From Amphritea atlantica (GTDB taxonomy: Bacteria; Pseudomonadota; Gammaproteobacteria; Pseudomonadales; Balneatricaceae), in assembly GCF_018860855.1 (NCBI RefSeq), contig NZ_JAHKQE010000022.1, forward strand, positions 124,001-188,000: a stretch of 64,000 bases of DNA, in the 5' to 3' direction. Below the pieces are notes generated by a model that did no database searches, was not told where the DNA came from, and saw only the letters and a program-made list of their open reading frames with translations. The position numbers and the translations under genes were made by a program. Positions 53,453-63,784 of this stretch are shown piece after piece (positions within the stretch are counted from its first letter, which is position 1; each line of letters begins with the position of its first letter).

Positions 53453-54700
53453 TTAGTGCACGCCGGACGCCGCGCCTTCATCAACCAGTCGGCCGGATGT
53501 AAAACGATCCAGCCCAAACGGTTTCACTAGCGGATGGGCTTTATCATTGGCGACGGTATCAGCCATCAAATCGCCGGCACCGGGTGTTGCTTTAAAACCG
53601 CCTGTGCCCCAACCACCATCGAGATAGAGGCCTTTAACATCGGTTAGTCCCATCAGAGGACTACGGTCTGGGGTAATATCGACGATACCGGCCCAGTGAC
53701 GCATCATCTTGACACGACTGAACACGGGATAGAGTTCTAGTATCGCCTGTAGCGTTTCTTCGTTGACTTGCCAGCTACCCCGTTGCGAGTAAGACAGGTA
53801 TGGGTCGTTAGAGGCACCGATAACCAGTTCACCTTTATCGGATTGACTGATATAGGCATGCACGGTGGAGTCATTAATAATGGTGTTCATGCAGGGCTTC
53901 ATCGGCTCAGACACCATCGCCTGTAACGGTACGCTGACCATTGGTAACTCCAGTCCCGCCATCTTAGTGAGGTGGCCTGAGTGGCCTGCGGCGCAGAGCA
54001 GCACTTTATCGGCTTTGATCGTGCCTTTGGTGGTTTCCACCCCTTTGATCGCATTATTGGTGACAATCAAATCCTGCACTTCGCATTGTTGAATGATATC
54101 GACGCCTAGTGCATCGGCACCACGGGCATAACCCCAAGCAACAGCATCATGGCGGGCGGTTCCGCCACGGCGCTGCACGATGGCGCCAGTAATGGGATAG
54201 CGGGCAGAGCTTGTTAGGTTGGCGTTAGGCAACCATTTCTTTAATTGCTGCATGTTGAGAATTTCGGATTCGATACCGTTCTCGATCATGGCGTAGTGTC
54301 GTTGTAACAGGGTCGACATCTCGTGATGGGAGTGTGCGAGGTTGAGCAAACCGCGCTGGCTGAACATCACGTTATAGTTAAGCTCTTGCGAGAGACCTTC
54401 CCATAACTGTAGGGAATGCTCGTACAAGCGGGCACTATCATCGCGTAGATAGTTCGAGCGAATAACCGTGGTGTTACGGCCGGTGTTACCACCACCCAAC
54501 CAACCTTTTTCAATGACCGCGATACGTTTAACGCCATGCTTCTTAGCCAGATAATAAGCAGCGGCTAATCCATGACCGCCACCCCCGACAATAACGATAT
54601 CGTATTCACGGGCAGGGGCCGGATTACGCCAAGCGGCCTGCCAGTTTTTATGATGGCTAAGGCTGTGTTGCAGGAGTTTGAAAAACGAGTACTTCTGCAT
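53453..54700 (-). CDS. soxB: Sarcosine oxidase beta subunit
   Basis: The 415-residue flavoprotein subunit that carries out the oxidative demethylation, with FAD and covalently bound FMN. The dinucleotide site is DIVIVGGGGHGLAAAYYLAK near residue 34, then AVIEKGWLGGGNTGRNTTV and RSNYLRD. His173 region (GTARHDAVAWGYARG) is the usual FMN attachment neighbourhood. GGAG precedes the ATG by seven bases. It is the first gene of the sox operon; a terminator separates it from tdh. Confidence 0.96.
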   Translation of the reverse strand: MQKYSFFKLLQHSLSHHKNWQAAWRNPAPAREYDIVIVGGGGHGLAAAYYLAKKHGVKRIAVIEKGWLGGGNTGRNTTVIRSNYLRDDSARLYEHSLQLWEGLSQELNYNVMFSQRGLLNLAHSHHEMSTLLQRHYAMIENGIESEILNMQQLKKWLPNANLTSSARYPITGAIVQRRGGTARHDAVAWGYARGADALGVDIIQQCEVQDLIVTNNAIKGVETTKGTIKADKVLLCAAGHSGHLTKMAGLELPMVSVPLQAMVSEPMKPCMNTIINDSTVHAYISQSDKGELVIGASNDPYLSYSQRGSWQVNEETLQAILELYPVFSRVKMMRHWAGIVDITPDRSPLMGLTDVKGLYLDGGWGTGGFKATPGAGDLMADTVANDKAHPLVKPFGLDRFTSGRLVDEGAASGVH

Positions 54701-54787
54701 AATGGACTCCTATAGAGCGTTTATATTTGTTGATGCCTTCGAGTGGATGGCCATTACAATTTAAGAATATATGGCTTGTTTAAATTG

Positions 54788-54802
54788 AACGCTAAGTGCG
54801 TT
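54788..54802. promoter_or_regulatory. Inverted repeat upstream of soxB
   Basis: AACGC-TAAGT-GCGTT lies 88 bp before soxB, flanked by two TTGAAC copies. It is a plausible operator for the sox operon; the shared CGTTTTAT with repeats at 62475 and 62494 hints at a common regulator. Confidence 0.35.
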
Positions 54803-54829
54803 TTATTGAACAGAGAGGTAATTGAAGAT

Positions 54830-54857
54830 AAAAAAATGCAGAAGCGGGGCTTCTGCA
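54830..54857 (-). terminator. Rho-independent terminator after tdh
   Basis: On the minus strand TGCAGAAGC-CCC-GCTTCTGCA is followed by seven T residues. It lies 81 bp beyond the tdh stop and insulates the sox operon. Confidence 0.9.
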
Positions 54858-54937
54858 TCAATTGTGCTGCGAATTTGCCTTAACTTGCCGGTTATTAAGC
54901 GAGTTAAGACGAATCGGTTAAAGTTAAGTGAGGGCGC

Positions 54938-55963
54938 TTAGGTCCATTCAAGAATGACTTTGCCTGAGGCTCCAGACAGCATGGCATCGAAGCCCTGCTG
55001 ATAGTCATCAATTTTAAAACGGTGGGTGATAATGGGTGAAAGATCGAGACCGCTTTGTAACATAGCGCTCATTTTGTACCAGGTTTCATACATTTCACGG
55101 CCGTATATCCCTTTAATGATCAACCCTTTAAAGATCACCTGACTCCAATCGATGGCCATATTGTCACCGGGAATGCCGAGCATGGCGATCTTGCCGCCGT
55201 GATTGATGCAGTCGAGCATGCTATGAAACGCCGAGGCAACCCCAGACATCTCCAAGCCTACATCGAAACCTTCGCTCATGTTGAGTTCCTGCATGACGCT
55301 TTTGAGGTCTTCGGTGGCGACATTGACCGCCCGGGTAACGCCCACTTTCTTGGCCAGTTCCAGTCGGTAGTCATTAACATCGGTGATTACCACATGTCGG
55401 GCACCGACATGACGACAGATCGCCGCTGCCATAATGCCGATAGGGCCAGCACCGGTAATCAACACGTCTTCACCGACCAAATCGAAAGACAGTGCCGTGT
55501 GGGCTGCATTGCCTAATGGGTCGAGAATCGAAGCCATTTCATCACTGATCGAATCCGGCAAATTGAACGCGTTACTCGCCGGAATCACCAAGTATTCGGC
55601 GAAGGCGCCGGACCGGTTGACGCCGACGCCGAAGGTTTCTCGGCAGAGGTGTTGTTTACCTGCACGACAGTTACGACAATGACCGCAGACTATATGACCT
55701 TCACCGGAGACCCGGTCACCCAGTTTAAAGCCGGAAACGCCTTCGCCGATCTCAACCACGGTACCGACATATTCATGACCAACAGTCATGGGCACGGGAA
55801 TGGTTGACTGAGCCCAACTGTCCCAGTTATAGATATGCATATCGGTACCACAGATGGCGGTCTTATTGATCTTGATAAGAATATCGTTATAGCCCGGCAC
55901 CGGTTTTGGTTCATCACATAACCAGAGTCCGGTCTCGGGTTTTGATTTCGCCAGTGACTTCAT
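54938..55963 (-). CDS. tdh: L-threonine 3-dehydrogenase
   Basis: Tdh oxidises threonine to 2-amino-3-ketobutyrate with NAD+. The 341-residue zinc enzyme has the catalytic Cys38 in [29 protein letters not shown], and the structural-zinc cluster [15 protein letters not shown]. The Rossmann motif is [17 protein letters not shown]. The ATG overlaps the kbl stop by four bases, so both steps of threonine cleavage are coupled. Confidence 0.97.
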   Translation of the reverse strand: MKSLAKSKPETGLWLCDEPKPVPGYNDILIKINKTAICGTDMHIYNWDSWAQSTIPVPMTVGHEYVGTVVEIGEGVSGFKLGDRVSGEGHIVCGHCRNCRAGKQHLCRETFGVGVNRSGAFAEYLVIPASNAFNLPDSISDEMASILDPLGNAAHTALSFDLVGEDVLITGAGPIGIMAAAICRHVGARHVVITDVNDYRLELAKKVGVTRAVNVATEDLKSVMQELNMSEGFDVGLEMSGVASAFHSMLDCINHGGKIAMLGIPGDNMAIDWSQVIFKGLIIKGIYGREMYETWYKMSAMLQSGLDLSPIITHRFKIDDYQQGFDAMLSGASGKVILEWT

Positions 55964-57156
55964 TCGATGACTCCTAGCTCTCGTCCGACCTTGGCAAAGG
56001 CTGCGATTGCTTTATCGATATGCTCTTTATCGAGCGCAGCGGATATCTGGGTTCTGATACGGGCTTTACCTTGCGGCACGACAGGGTAGAAAAAGCCGAC
56101 GGCATAGACCCCCTCTTCTAATAAGCGAGCCGACATGGTTTGCGCCAGTTTGGCATCCCCTAGCATCACTGGAATGATAGGGTGTTCACCGGGTACTAAA
56201 TCAAACCCAAGCTCACCCATTGCTGCACGGAAATACGCAGCGTTGTGGTGCAGTTTCAGGCGAGATTCGGCCGATTCTTCCAGCATATCCAGCACTTTTA
56301 CCGAAGTCGCGGCAATCACCGGCGCAAGCGTATTTGAGAACAGGTAGGGACGGGAGCGTTGACGCAAGATCTCAACGACCGATGCCTTGGCGGCCACATA
56401 GCCACCCGAGGCGCCTCCGAGGGCTTTGCCCAATGTACCGGTGATGATATCGACACGGCCCATCACATTGCAGTGCTCATGGGTACCACGGCCATTTTCC
56501 CCCATAAAGCCGACCGAGTGAGAGTCATCCACCATCACCTGAGCATTATATTGTTCAGCTAAATCGCACACGCCCTGCAAGTTGGCAATGGTACCATCCA
56601 TGGAGAAGACCCCATCGGTGGCGATCAACTTAAAGCGCACACCCGCCGCATCGGCAGCTTTTAACTGAGCTTCTAGATCGGCCATATCATTGTTGGCATA
56701 ACGGTAACGTTTGGCTTTACACAAACGCACCCCGTCAATAATGGAGGCGTGGTTGAGGGCATCAGAAATGATCGCATCCTCAGGCCCTAACAGGGTTTCG
56801 AATAAGCCGGTATTGGCATCGAAACAGGAGGAGTAAAGGATGGTATCTTCCATCTGTAAAAACTGGCTAATACGGTTTTCCAACTGTTTATGGATGGTTT
56901 GAGTACCGCAAATAAAGCGCACGGACGCCATGCCATAGCCATATTGGTCAATCGATTCTTTGGCTGTTTCTCGTAGTTGTGGGTTATCAGCGAGGCCTAA
57001 ATAGTTATTGGCACACATGTTGACCACCTGTTCACCGGTGGTGATGTTAACCTCCGCTTTTTGATGCGAACTGAGCACCCGTTCGCGTTTAAACAGACCT
57101 TGCTGCTCAATGTTTTCAAGTTCGTTTTCAAGGTGATCAAAGAATGATTGTTTCAC
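55960..57156 (-). CDS. kbl: Glycine C-acetyltransferase (2-amino-3-ketobutyrate CoA ligase)
   Basis: Kbl splits 2-amino-3-ketobutyrate with CoA into glycine and acetyl-CoA, using PLP. The 398-residue protein has [32 protein letters not shown] and the PLP lysine in [16 protein letters not shown] (about residue 244). It follows the aspartokinase gene by 22 bp and overlaps tdh. Its glycine output feeds the GlyA and SdaA steps encoded just upstream. Confidence 0.97.
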   Translation of the reverse strand: MKQSFFDHLENELENIEQQGLFKRERVLSSHQKAEVNITTGEQVVNMCANNYLGLADNPQLRETAKESIDQYGYGMASVRFICGTQTIHKQLENRISQFLQMEDTILYSSCFDANTGLFETLLGPEDAIISDALNHASIIDGVRLCKAKRYRYANNDMADLEAQLKAADAAGVRFKLIATDGVFSMDGTIANLQGVCDLAEQYNAQVMVDDSHSVGFMGENGRGTHEHCNVMGRVDIITGTLGKALGGASGGYVAAKASVVEILRQRSRPYLFSNTLAPVIAATSVKVLDMLEESAESRLKLHHNAAYFRAAMGELGFDLVPGEHPIIPVMLGDAKLAQTMSARLLEEGVYAVGFFYPVVPQGKARIRTQISAALDKEHIDKAIAAFAKVGRELGVIE

Positions 57157-57178
57157 AGAGGTTGCTCCTCATTAATTA

Positions 57179-58501
57179 TTAGTGGGTAAAAAAAGCGTTG
57201 TGCAGGGATTGAACCGCCTGACTAATATGAACATCGTCGATAAGTAACATTAGGTTTATGCTTCGATAGCCAAGACTGAGCATCTCGGTGTCTATCTGTT
57301 GTGCTTGTAGGATGGCCAATACATCGACGTTATAGCGGATGAAGTCGTTTGGCTGTGGCGCAACAATCGCGATAATGGTTTTGTTGTTAACCACTTCACA
57401 GTCGCTGAACGCTTTTAGCTCTTGCAGTGCTAAACTGAGTTGAGCAGAACTTTCCGTCGAAAATGATAAAGATACTTCTGATGTTGAAATCATATCGACA
57501 ACAATCTGATATCGACCCAGTATAGTGAAAATTTCCGCGAGAAAGCCTGAATGTTGCAACATCGCTGAAGAGTTGATGGTGACAATAGTTTGATGTTCTT
57601 TATAGGCGATGCTGGTGATCTGATCCCGATGATTCGATGTCGTTTGGCGAATCAGTGTGCCGGGATGCTCCGGGGCATTGGTGTTCATCACCAGCAGAGG
57701 GATAGCGGCCCGTGTGACCGGCTCCAGTGAGGCAGGGTGCAAAATACGGCTGCCAAAACGAGCTAATTCGGAGGCCTCTCTAAAGCTCATCTGGGGAATA
57801 TTACGGGCATTGGCAACCAGTCCAGGGTCTGCACTCATGACGCCGTCGGTATCGCTCCATATCTCGCAACTGTCGGCGACTAACGCCTCGGCAAACAGAG
57901 TGGCGCTAAGGTCGCTACCATTACGACCCAAGGTCGTTATATTGCCCTGCTGATCTTTGGCGATAAAGCCGGTTACGACTGGAATAACGTTTTCAAAGGT
58001 GGGTCGGTGTTTGGCAATCGCCTGTTGATAACCCTCGATAGGACGGGCGGCACCAAAGTTCGAATCGCTGATTAAGCCTAACTCCCAAGCATCGAAAGGC
58101 AGTGCGTTGAGTCCCTGCTGTCGTAGATACCAAGCAATCACCCTGACCGACATGCGCTCGCCGAAGCTGGCGACATAATCGAGTGTGCGAGCACTCAGTT
58201 CCCGAACCAGCGAGATACCACGCAGTAGGGCGGTTAACTCTTCATAGAGTGCTTTTAAGCAGGCATCAGGGCAGCCTAATGATTGGCAAATTTGCTGTTG
58301 TCGAGCCAATGCTTGGGGGATATCGAGATGGCCTTGTGCAGCTTGATGTGCTGATTCGATCAGCTGCGATGTCACTCCTTTATGGGCTGAACTAATGACC
58401 ACCTGAGGCTGGTCAGCACGGCTTTTGATAATGTTGGCTACTTTCTCTATCTGCTGTCGGTCGGCAACTGAGCTACCACCAAATTTAATGACTATCATCA
58501 T
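57179..58501 (-). CDS. Aspartate kinase in the threonine-degradation operon
   Basis: A 440-residue monofunctional aspartokinase from ATG 58501; a longer frame to 58726 is not conserved. It has the N-terminal KFGGSSVADRQQI, FGERMSVRVIAWYL, TTLGRNGSDLSATLFAEALV and two C-terminal ACT modules (TINSSAMLQHSGFLAEIFTI; DMISTSEVSLSF). It phosphorylates aspartate at the entry to Lys, Met and Thr synthesis. Being directly upstream of kbl and tdh, which destroy threonine, is unusual. Feedback by lysine or threonine cannot be told here. Confidence 0.92.
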   Translation of the reverse strand: MMIVIKFGGSSVADRQQIEKVANIIKSRADQPQVVISSAHKGVTSQLIESAHQAAQGHLDIPQALARQQQICQSLGCPDACLKALYEELTALLRGISLVRELSARTLDYVASFGERMSVRVIAWYLRQQGLNALPFDAWELGLISDSNFGAARPIEGYQQAIAKHRPTFENVIPVVTGFIAKDQQGNITTLGRNGSDLSATLFAEALVADSCEIWSDTDGVMSADPGLVANARNIPQMSFREASELARFGSRILHPASLEPVTRAAIPLLVMNTNAPEHPGTLIRQTTSNHRDQITSIAYKEHQTIVTINSSAMLQHSGFLAEIFTILGRYQIVVDMISTSEVSLSFSTESSAQLSLALQELKAFSDCEVVNNKTIIAIVAPQPNDFIRYNVDVLAILQAQQIDTEMLSLGYRSINLMLLIDDVHISQAVQSLHNAFFTH

Positions 58502-58616
58502 GTACACCCAGGTTGTTATTTTTCTTCTCAGTACCCCGCGAGAAGACAGGAAGTATGGGAATAACATTAAGCGGTGATGGATTTTTAGAATTGAATAAAA
58601 ACCGCGTTTTTCAGAA

Positions 58617-58651
58617 TGAAAAAACAGCCGCGAGAGATGTGTTCGCGGCTG
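58617..58651 (-). terminator. Rho-independent terminator after purU
   Basis: On the minus strand CAGCCGCGA pairs with TCGCGGCTG around nine bases and runs into six T residues. It is 83 bp past the purU stop. Confidence 0.9.
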
Positions 58652-58733
58652 AAAGGGGGTTCTCAAGTGTTTTATATCACCTGAGTACCGAGGCAAGGTC
58701 AGTGAAACGGATATTATCGAGTTCACTTAATGG

Positions 58734-59603
58734 TTAAGCATTAGCAAAAATAATCGTTTTTCCTTGGTCAACGAAAATCCTTTTTTCAATATGGTATTGC
58801 AGCGCTCGGGCCAGTGTTTGGCATTCGATGTGTCGGCCCTTTTCGGTCAGGCCAGCGGTGCTGTAAGTATGATCAACCGTCTCAACGCGCTGAGTAATAA
58901 TGGGACCTTCATCTAAGTCGGGGGTGACGTAATGGGCGGTTGCTCCCACTAGTTTTACGCCTTTATCAAAGGCTTGCTCATAGGGTTTAGCCCCTTTAAA
59001 GCCGGGTAGCAGCGAATGGTGGATATTGATCGCCCAACCATTTAACTGCTGGCATATCTCCTGAGACAGCACCTGCATATACCGAGCGAGAACGACGAGG
59101 TCGGCGTTTTTCTCTTGGATAATCGCCATCATCTGACGTTCTTGATCAGGTTTGGTGTCAGCGGTTATCGGCAGGTGATAATAGGGGATACCATGCCACT
59201 CGGCGAGTGATGCCAAGTCGGGATGATTGGAAATAATGGCAGGAATTTCTATTTTAAGCTGCTGGGTTCGGTAGCGATAAAGTAGATCATTGAGGCAGTG
59301 ATCGTGTTTGGAGACCAATATGATAACCCGAGGTTTCCTATCTATTTCTGATAGTTCCCAAGTGATATCGTGTTGCACGCTTTTAGCTTTGAAAAAACGG
59401 TTAAATTCAGCCATATCAAAGTCTTTACCGTCATCAAAACCAAAGGCAGAACGGAAAAAGAATTTATCAGTTTTAACATCGTCGAAGGAGTGAACCTCGT
59501 TCATATACGCGCCAAAATGAGATAGGCTGGAGGTGAGTAGGTCAAGCGCGCCGATCTTTCGAGGAGCCGATGCGGTGAGTATATGGGTGGTATCTGTATT
59601 CAT
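58734..59603 (-). CDS. purU: Formyltetrahydrofolate deformylase
   Basis: PurU releases formate from 10-formyl-THF, regenerating free THF. The 289-residue protein has an N-terminal ACT domain (about 8-85) and a formyltransferase-like C-terminus with the catalytic Asn-His-Asp set in INIHHSLLPGFKGAKPY and VTPDLDEGPIITQ. It is the last gene of glyA-sdaA-purU. In sarcosine catabolism it would vent surplus one-carbon units, as in pseudomonad glyA-soxBDAG-purU clusters. Confidence 0.95.
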   Translation of the reverse strand: MNTDTTHILTASAPRKIGALDLLTSSLSHFGAYMNEVHSFDDVKTDKFFFRSAFGFDDGKDFDMAEFNRFFKAKSVQHDITWELSEIDRKPRVIILVSKHDHCLNDLLYRYRTQQLKIEIPAIISNHPDLASLAEWHGIPYYHLPITADTKPDQERQMMAIIQEKNADLVVLARYMQVLSQEICQQLNGWAINIHHSLLPGFKGAKPYEQAFDKGVKLVGATAHYVTPDLDEGPIITQRVETVDHTYSTAGLTEKGRHIECQTLARALQYHIEKRIFVDQGKTIIFANA

Positions 59604-59664
59604 ATTGGCATACCTGTTTCATTTTAGTTGTTATAGGGTGATCTAGGGTATTCAATGCGGCGCG

Positions 59665-61050
59665 CTAGCATTCGATAACATTGACCGCGAGACCGCCGAG
59701 TGAGGTTTCTTTATATTTACTTTGCATATCGATGCCGGTTTGTTTCATGGTTTTGATTACTTTATCGAGACTGACAAAATGCTCGCCATCACCGTTTAAG
59801 GCGATCCGGCAGGCATTGATCGCTTTCACCGCCGCCATCGCATTGCGCTCAATACAGGGCACCTGAACTAAGCCGGCAATCGGATCGCAGGTCAGGCCGA
59901 GATTGTGTTCCATGGCAATTTCAGCGGCATTTTCGATCTGCTGGGGCGTGCCTCCAGAAACGGCGGCTAAACCTGCCGCCGCCATCGAGCAGGCTGCGCC
60001 CACTTCACCCTGACAGCCGACCTCGGCACCGGAGATTGAGGCATTCTTTTTACACAGAATGCCGATCGCAGCCGCGGTTAAGAGAAAGCGAATCACGCCG
60101 CTTTCATTACCGGAATAATAGAAACGCATGTAGTAATGCAAGACAGCCGGAACAATGCCTGCCGCGCCATTGGTGGGAGCCGTGACGACTCGGCCACCGG
60201 CGGCATTCTCTTCATTAACCGCCAAGGCATATAACGACACCCAATCCAGCGCGGAAAGAGGATCACGCAGTGATTGTTCTGGACGGGATGTCAGCTTGCG
60301 GTGCAGTTCTGCGGCTCGTCGTTTGACGTTGAGGCCACCGGGAAGAATACCTTCCTGCTGACAGCCTCGATTGACGCAGTCTTGCATCGCTTGCCAGATG
60401 ATCATTAATTGTTCGTTGATCTCGGCACGGCTGCGCCATTGTTGTTCGTTAGCCAGCATGATGTCACTGATCGACAGTCCCTCGCGCTGACAATGTCCTA
60501 ACAGCTGTTCCATACTGTCGAACGGGTAGGGTGTTTGAGCGTCGATTAAGTCACTGTCTTTTGCGGCGGCGTTTTTGAGGGCCGCATCATCGACGACAAA
60601 ACCTCCGCCAATAGAAAAATACTCGCGGTTTAGGAGGGTTATTCCCGCCGCATCTCGCGCGCTAAACCGCATTCCATTAGGATGCTGCGGTAAAGGCGTG
60701 AGAATCAGTTTGAGATCGTCCGCTTCATTAAACGGAATGCGATGGCCATCAGGTAGGCGCAATTGGCCCTGCTTGCGAATCTCTTTTAAGCGTTGCTGCA
60801 TCACCTCCGGCTCGGCGGTATCGGGTTGCTGTCCTTCTAGCCCGAGAATCACCGCCATATCAGAGGCATGGCCTATCCCTGTGGCGCCGAGCGAACCCAG
60901 TAGTTCGATTTGAATACGCACAACCTGCGGCAGTAGGCCACTAAGCTGCAGTTCGTGGGAAAAACTGGCTGCCGCCCGCATCGGTCCAACCGTGTGCGAA
61001 CTAGACGGACCGATACCTATTTTAAAAAGATCGAAAACGCTGATGGCCAT
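59665..61050 (-). CDS. sdaA: L-serine dehydratase, single-chain iron-sulfur type
   Basis: Deaminates serine to pyruvate and ammonia using a 4Fe-4S cluster. The 461-residue protein joins the beta ([20 protein letters not shown]) and alpha domains. Cluster cysteines lie in [19 protein letters not shown] and [18 protein letters not shown]. It follows glyA by 25 bp, so serine made from glycine flows on to pyruvate. sdaA versus sdaB cannot be separated with certainty. Confidence 0.95.
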   Translation of the reverse strand: MAISVFDLFKIGIGPSSSHTVGPMRAAASFSHELQLSGLLPQVVRIQIELLGSLGATGIGHASDMAVILGLEGQQPDTAEPEVMQQRLKEIRKQGQLRLPDGHRIPFNEADDLKLILTPLPQHPNGMRFSARDAAGITLLNREYFSIGGGFVVDDAALKNAAAKDSDLIDAQTPYPFDSMEQLLGHCQREGLSISDIMLANEQQWRSRAEINEQLMIIWQAMQDCVNRGCQQEGILPGGLNVKRRAAELHRKLTSRPEQSLRDPLSALDWVSLYALAVNEENAAGGRVVTAPTNGAAGIVPAVLHYYMRFYYSGNESGVIRFLLTAAAIGILCKKNASISGAEVGCQGEVGAACSMAAAGLAAVSGGTPQQIENAAEIAMEHNLGLTCDPIAGLVQVPCIERNAMAAVKAINACRIALNGDGEHFVSLDKVIKTMKQTGIDMQSKYKETSLGGLAVNVIEC

Positions 61051-61075
61051 ATATACCTCTTAGGTTCGTAACCGC

Positions 61076-62344
61076 TTATGCGTAGACAGGAAAACGGGCG
61101 CAGAGCGCTTTGACGTTCTCTTTTACTTGGTCGATTACGTGAGGGTCTTCGAGGGCGTCCATGACGTCACATATCCAGCCGGTCATTTGACGGACTTCTG
61201 GCTCTTTAAAGCCTCGGCTGGTGATCGCCGGTGTGCCGACGCGAATACCGCTAGTGACAAACGGCGATTGTGGATCGTTAGGCACGGCGTTTTTATTAAC
61301 GGTAATGTTGGCTTGGCCTAAGGCGGCGTCGACGGCTTTACCTGTCAGTCCTTTATCGATCAGATCAACCAGCATCAGGTGGTTGTCGGTGCCGGCGGAG
61401 ACGATGTTATAACCCCGCTCAATAAAGACTTCTGCCATGGTGTAGGCATTCGCGACAACCTGACCTTGGTAGTGCTTGAATTCGTCGCTCATCGCTTCGT
61501 TAAAAGCGACCGCTTTTGCCGCAATGGCGTGCATCAACGGGCCGCCCTGTTGTCCTGGGAAAACCGCAGAATTAAGTTTATTTTCAAGTTCTGGATTGGC
61601 TTTCGCCAAAATTAGACCACCACGAGGGCCGCGCAGGGTTTTATGGGTTGTGGTGGTGACGACATCGGCATAAGGAATCGGAGTGGGGTAATGGCCGGTT
61701 GCTACTAGTCCGGCAACATGTGCCATATCGACCATCAAGTAGGCGCCGACACTGTCTGCAATCGCGCGGAATTTAGCCCAGTCAACGGTTCGAGAATAGG
61801 CAGAGAAACCGGCTAAAATCATTTTTGGCTGGTGCTCATGGGCGAGACGTTCTACTTCGGCGTAATCAATTTCGCCGCTCGCTTCATTTAGACCATATTG
61901 TATGGCGTGATACATTTTTCCTGAAAAATTAACGTGAGAACCATGCGTTAAGTGACCGCCGTGGGCAAGGCTCATACCGAGTACGGTATCGCCGGGCTCT
62001 AGCAGGGCCATATAGGCGGCGGCATTGGCTTGCGAGCCTGAGTGAGGCTGTACATTGGCATAGTCGGCATTGAAGAGTTTTTTCGCCCGTTCAATCGCCA
62101 GAGATTCGACAACATCGACATGTTCGCAACCGCCGTAATAACGTTTAGCGGGGTAGCCTTCGGCATATTTATTGGTCAGTGAAGTGCCCTGAGCTTCCAT
62201 CACGAGTGGGCTGGTGTAGTTCTCTGAGGCAATAAGCTCAATATGCTCTTCTTGGCGAATACCTTCAGCGGTAATGGCGTCCCACAGTGCCGGATCACTT
62301 ACTTGAATCGAATTTTTTTTATTAAACATAGAACTAATACTCAT
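61076..62344 (-). CDS. glyA: Serine hydroxymethyltransferase
   Basis: GlyA combines glycine with 5,10-methylene-THF to serine, here probably in the catabolic direction. It has [49 protein letters not shown] and the PLP lysine in [18 protein letters not shown] 62344 gives 422 residues; ATG 62329 (417 residues) or TTG 62350 are alternatives, none with a clear ribosome site. As first gene of the operon with sdaA and purU it may be a second, catabolic copy in the genome. Confidence 0.96.
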   Translation of the reverse strand: MSISSMFNKKNSIQVSDPALWDAITAEGIRQEEHIELIASENYTSPLVMEAQGTSLTNKYAEGYPAKRYYGGCEHVDVVESLAIERAKKLFNADYANVQPHSGSQANAAAYMALLEPGDTVLGMSLAHGGHLTHGSHVNFSGKMYHAIQYGLNEASGEIDYAEVERLAHEHQPKMILAGFSAYSRTVDWAKFRAIADSVGAYLMVDMAHVAGLVATGHYPTPIPYADVVTTTTHKTLRGPRGGLILAKANPELENKLNSAVFPGQQGGPLMHAIAAKAVAFNEAMSDEFKHYQGQVVANAYTMAEVFIERGYNIVSAGTDNHLMLVDLIDKGLTGKAVDAALGQANITVNKNAVPNDPQSPFVTSGIRVGTPAITSRGFKEPEVRQMTGWICDVMDALEDPHVIDQVKENVKALCARFPVYA

Positions 62345-62700
62345 TAGCAAATCAATTGGAGCGCTAACGTTAATTCACAGCTCGGTCTTTGAAATAGAAC
62401 GGTTGGTACTTAAATTTGAATATAAGTGGTTTGCTGGTGGCTTAATTGGAATGACATTTTTCGTCTTTTAAGGAGGTCGTTTTATAGCGTGAAGGTCGTT
62501 TTGACATCGCGCGTGGCTGGCTTGGCGTCGATTATTGTTGAGGCTGAGTACTGTGGCTGGTGGATTGCCCGTTCTAGAATAAGTTGTCTGCGTTCAATTT
62601 TGCTTTGGCGATAACTTGCAGGATGAATAGACATCAAAGCGACGTTCCCCGTCTGGTGTGAGCAACAAGTATAACAACGAACTCTTTCAGGGCTACTTTT
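62345..62700. promoter_or_regulatory. Divergent promoter region between glyA and the TRAP operon
   Basis: No gene is seen. GGTCGTTTT occurs twice in direct orientation (62475-62483 and 62494-62502), 19 bp apart start to start, about two helical turns. Direct repeats of this spacing suit an AraC-type activator. TGGCTGG is also repeated near 62514 and 62554. I looked for glycine-riboswitch features and saw none. Confidence 0.45.
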
Positions 62701-63717
62701 ATGAACAAGATAAAATCGATATCGAAAAGTATTATTTCTAGTATTACCATCGCAGCCGCTTGTTTAGGCGCTATTGAGGTTAGCGCGGCCACACGACTGA
62801 CGATGGCAGGGCAATTTAACGAAGACCACATCGCTACCAAAGCACAGCGGGTGTTTGCTGAACGGGTTGAAGCTGAAACCGACGGTCGGGTACAGATTCG
62901 GGTGTTCGCCGCCAACCAGTTGGGTGATTATACCCAAGTGTATGATGAGCTTCGTATCGGTACCATTGATATGGCGTTGATCAGTGTGCCGAGCCAGTAT
63001 GATAAGCGGTTAGAGCTGGGTTATTTGCACTACATTGCCAAAGATTATGAAGGGATTCGTAAAAATTATTCACCGGGTTCTTTTGTCTATAACAAAATGA
63101 ACCAGCTTCATAATGAGCAAGGCGTGAAGTTCATGGGATTCCATGTTGATGGTTTTGGTGGCATCGGACTGACCAAATTACCTGCAAATATCAAAGATGT
63201 TAGCTCTCCTAAGAATGATGTCCTCGTGCGTGTACCACCGATGGATATCTTTAAACTCACGGCGGATGACCAAGGCTTTAGAACGGTTTCCATTCCTTGG
63301 GCCGATCTTTATACCGCGATGCAAACCGGCGTAGCGGATGGTTGGGTGGGCGGTACTTCTAGTCTGAACTATCAGCAATTCCGAGATGTGATCAAATACT
63401 ATGTGGTCAATAATAACTTTATTGAACATACCGCTTGGCTGATGAGTCAGAAATCTTTGAGCAAGGTATCGCCAGAGGATGCCGTTACGATTGAGCGGCT
63501 TGCCAATGAGTTGGCTGCGCAAAGCATCAATGAAAGTGAAGAGAATGATGAAAAAGGGCTGCAACAGCTCGAAGAAGCAGGCATTCAGGTTATCCGTCTG
63601 AATGATGCTGAACTGCAAGACTGGGCTAACAATGCCCGGATTAAAACTTGGTCAAAACTCAGAACTGTTTTAAGTGCTGACCTGATTGAAGAACTAACAC
63701 AGGAATTTGTTAAGTAA
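62701..63717 (+). CDS. TRAP transporter substrate-binding protein (DctP family)
   Basis: A 338-residue periplasmic solute receptor with a signal peptide (MNKIKSISKSIISSITIA, cleavage near VSA/AT). The mature protein shows TRLTMAGQFNEDHIATKAQRVF, the conserved VRVPPMDIFKLTADDQGF with the carboxylate-binding arginine, and ADGWVGGTSSL. It delivers an organic anion to the DctQM membrane unit. Ligand is not predictable; location suggests a compound feeding the glycine/sarcosine pathway. It is divergent from glyA. Confidence 0.92.
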   Translation: MNKIKSISKSIISSITIAAACLGAIEVSAATRLTMAGQFNEDHIATKAQRVFAERVEAETDGRVQIRVFAANQLGDYTQVYDELRIGTIDMALISVPSQYDKRLELGYLHYIAKDYEGIRKNYSPGSFVYNKMNQLHNEQGVKFMGFHVDGFGGIGLTKLPANIKDVSSPKNDVLVRVPPMDIFKLTADDQGFRTVSIPWADLYTAMQTGVADGWVGGTSSLNYQQFRDVIKYYVVNNNFIEHTAWLMSQKSLSKVSPEDAVTIERLANELAAQSINESEENDEKGLQQLEEAGIQVIRLNDAELQDWANNARIKTWSKLRTVLSADLIEELTQEFVK

Positions 63718-63731
63718 ACCCTGTGTAGTTG

Positions 63732-63755
63732 CGGAGGGTAACCCCCTCCGTTGTT
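63732..63755 (+). terminator. Hairpin after the TRAP receptor gene
   Basis: CGGAGGG pairs with CCCTCCG around TAACC and is followed by TTGTTTT. Between receptor and permease genes it probably acts as a partial terminator or mRNA stabiliser, keeping receptor levels above permease levels. Confidence 0.65.
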
Positions 63756-63784
63756 TTCGTTCAGCTTTTGATCGGGTATATCAC

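Noticed and set aside
62345-62700. Glycine riboswitch upstream of glyA
   Set aside because: The conserved glycine aptamer core sequences were not found on either strand.
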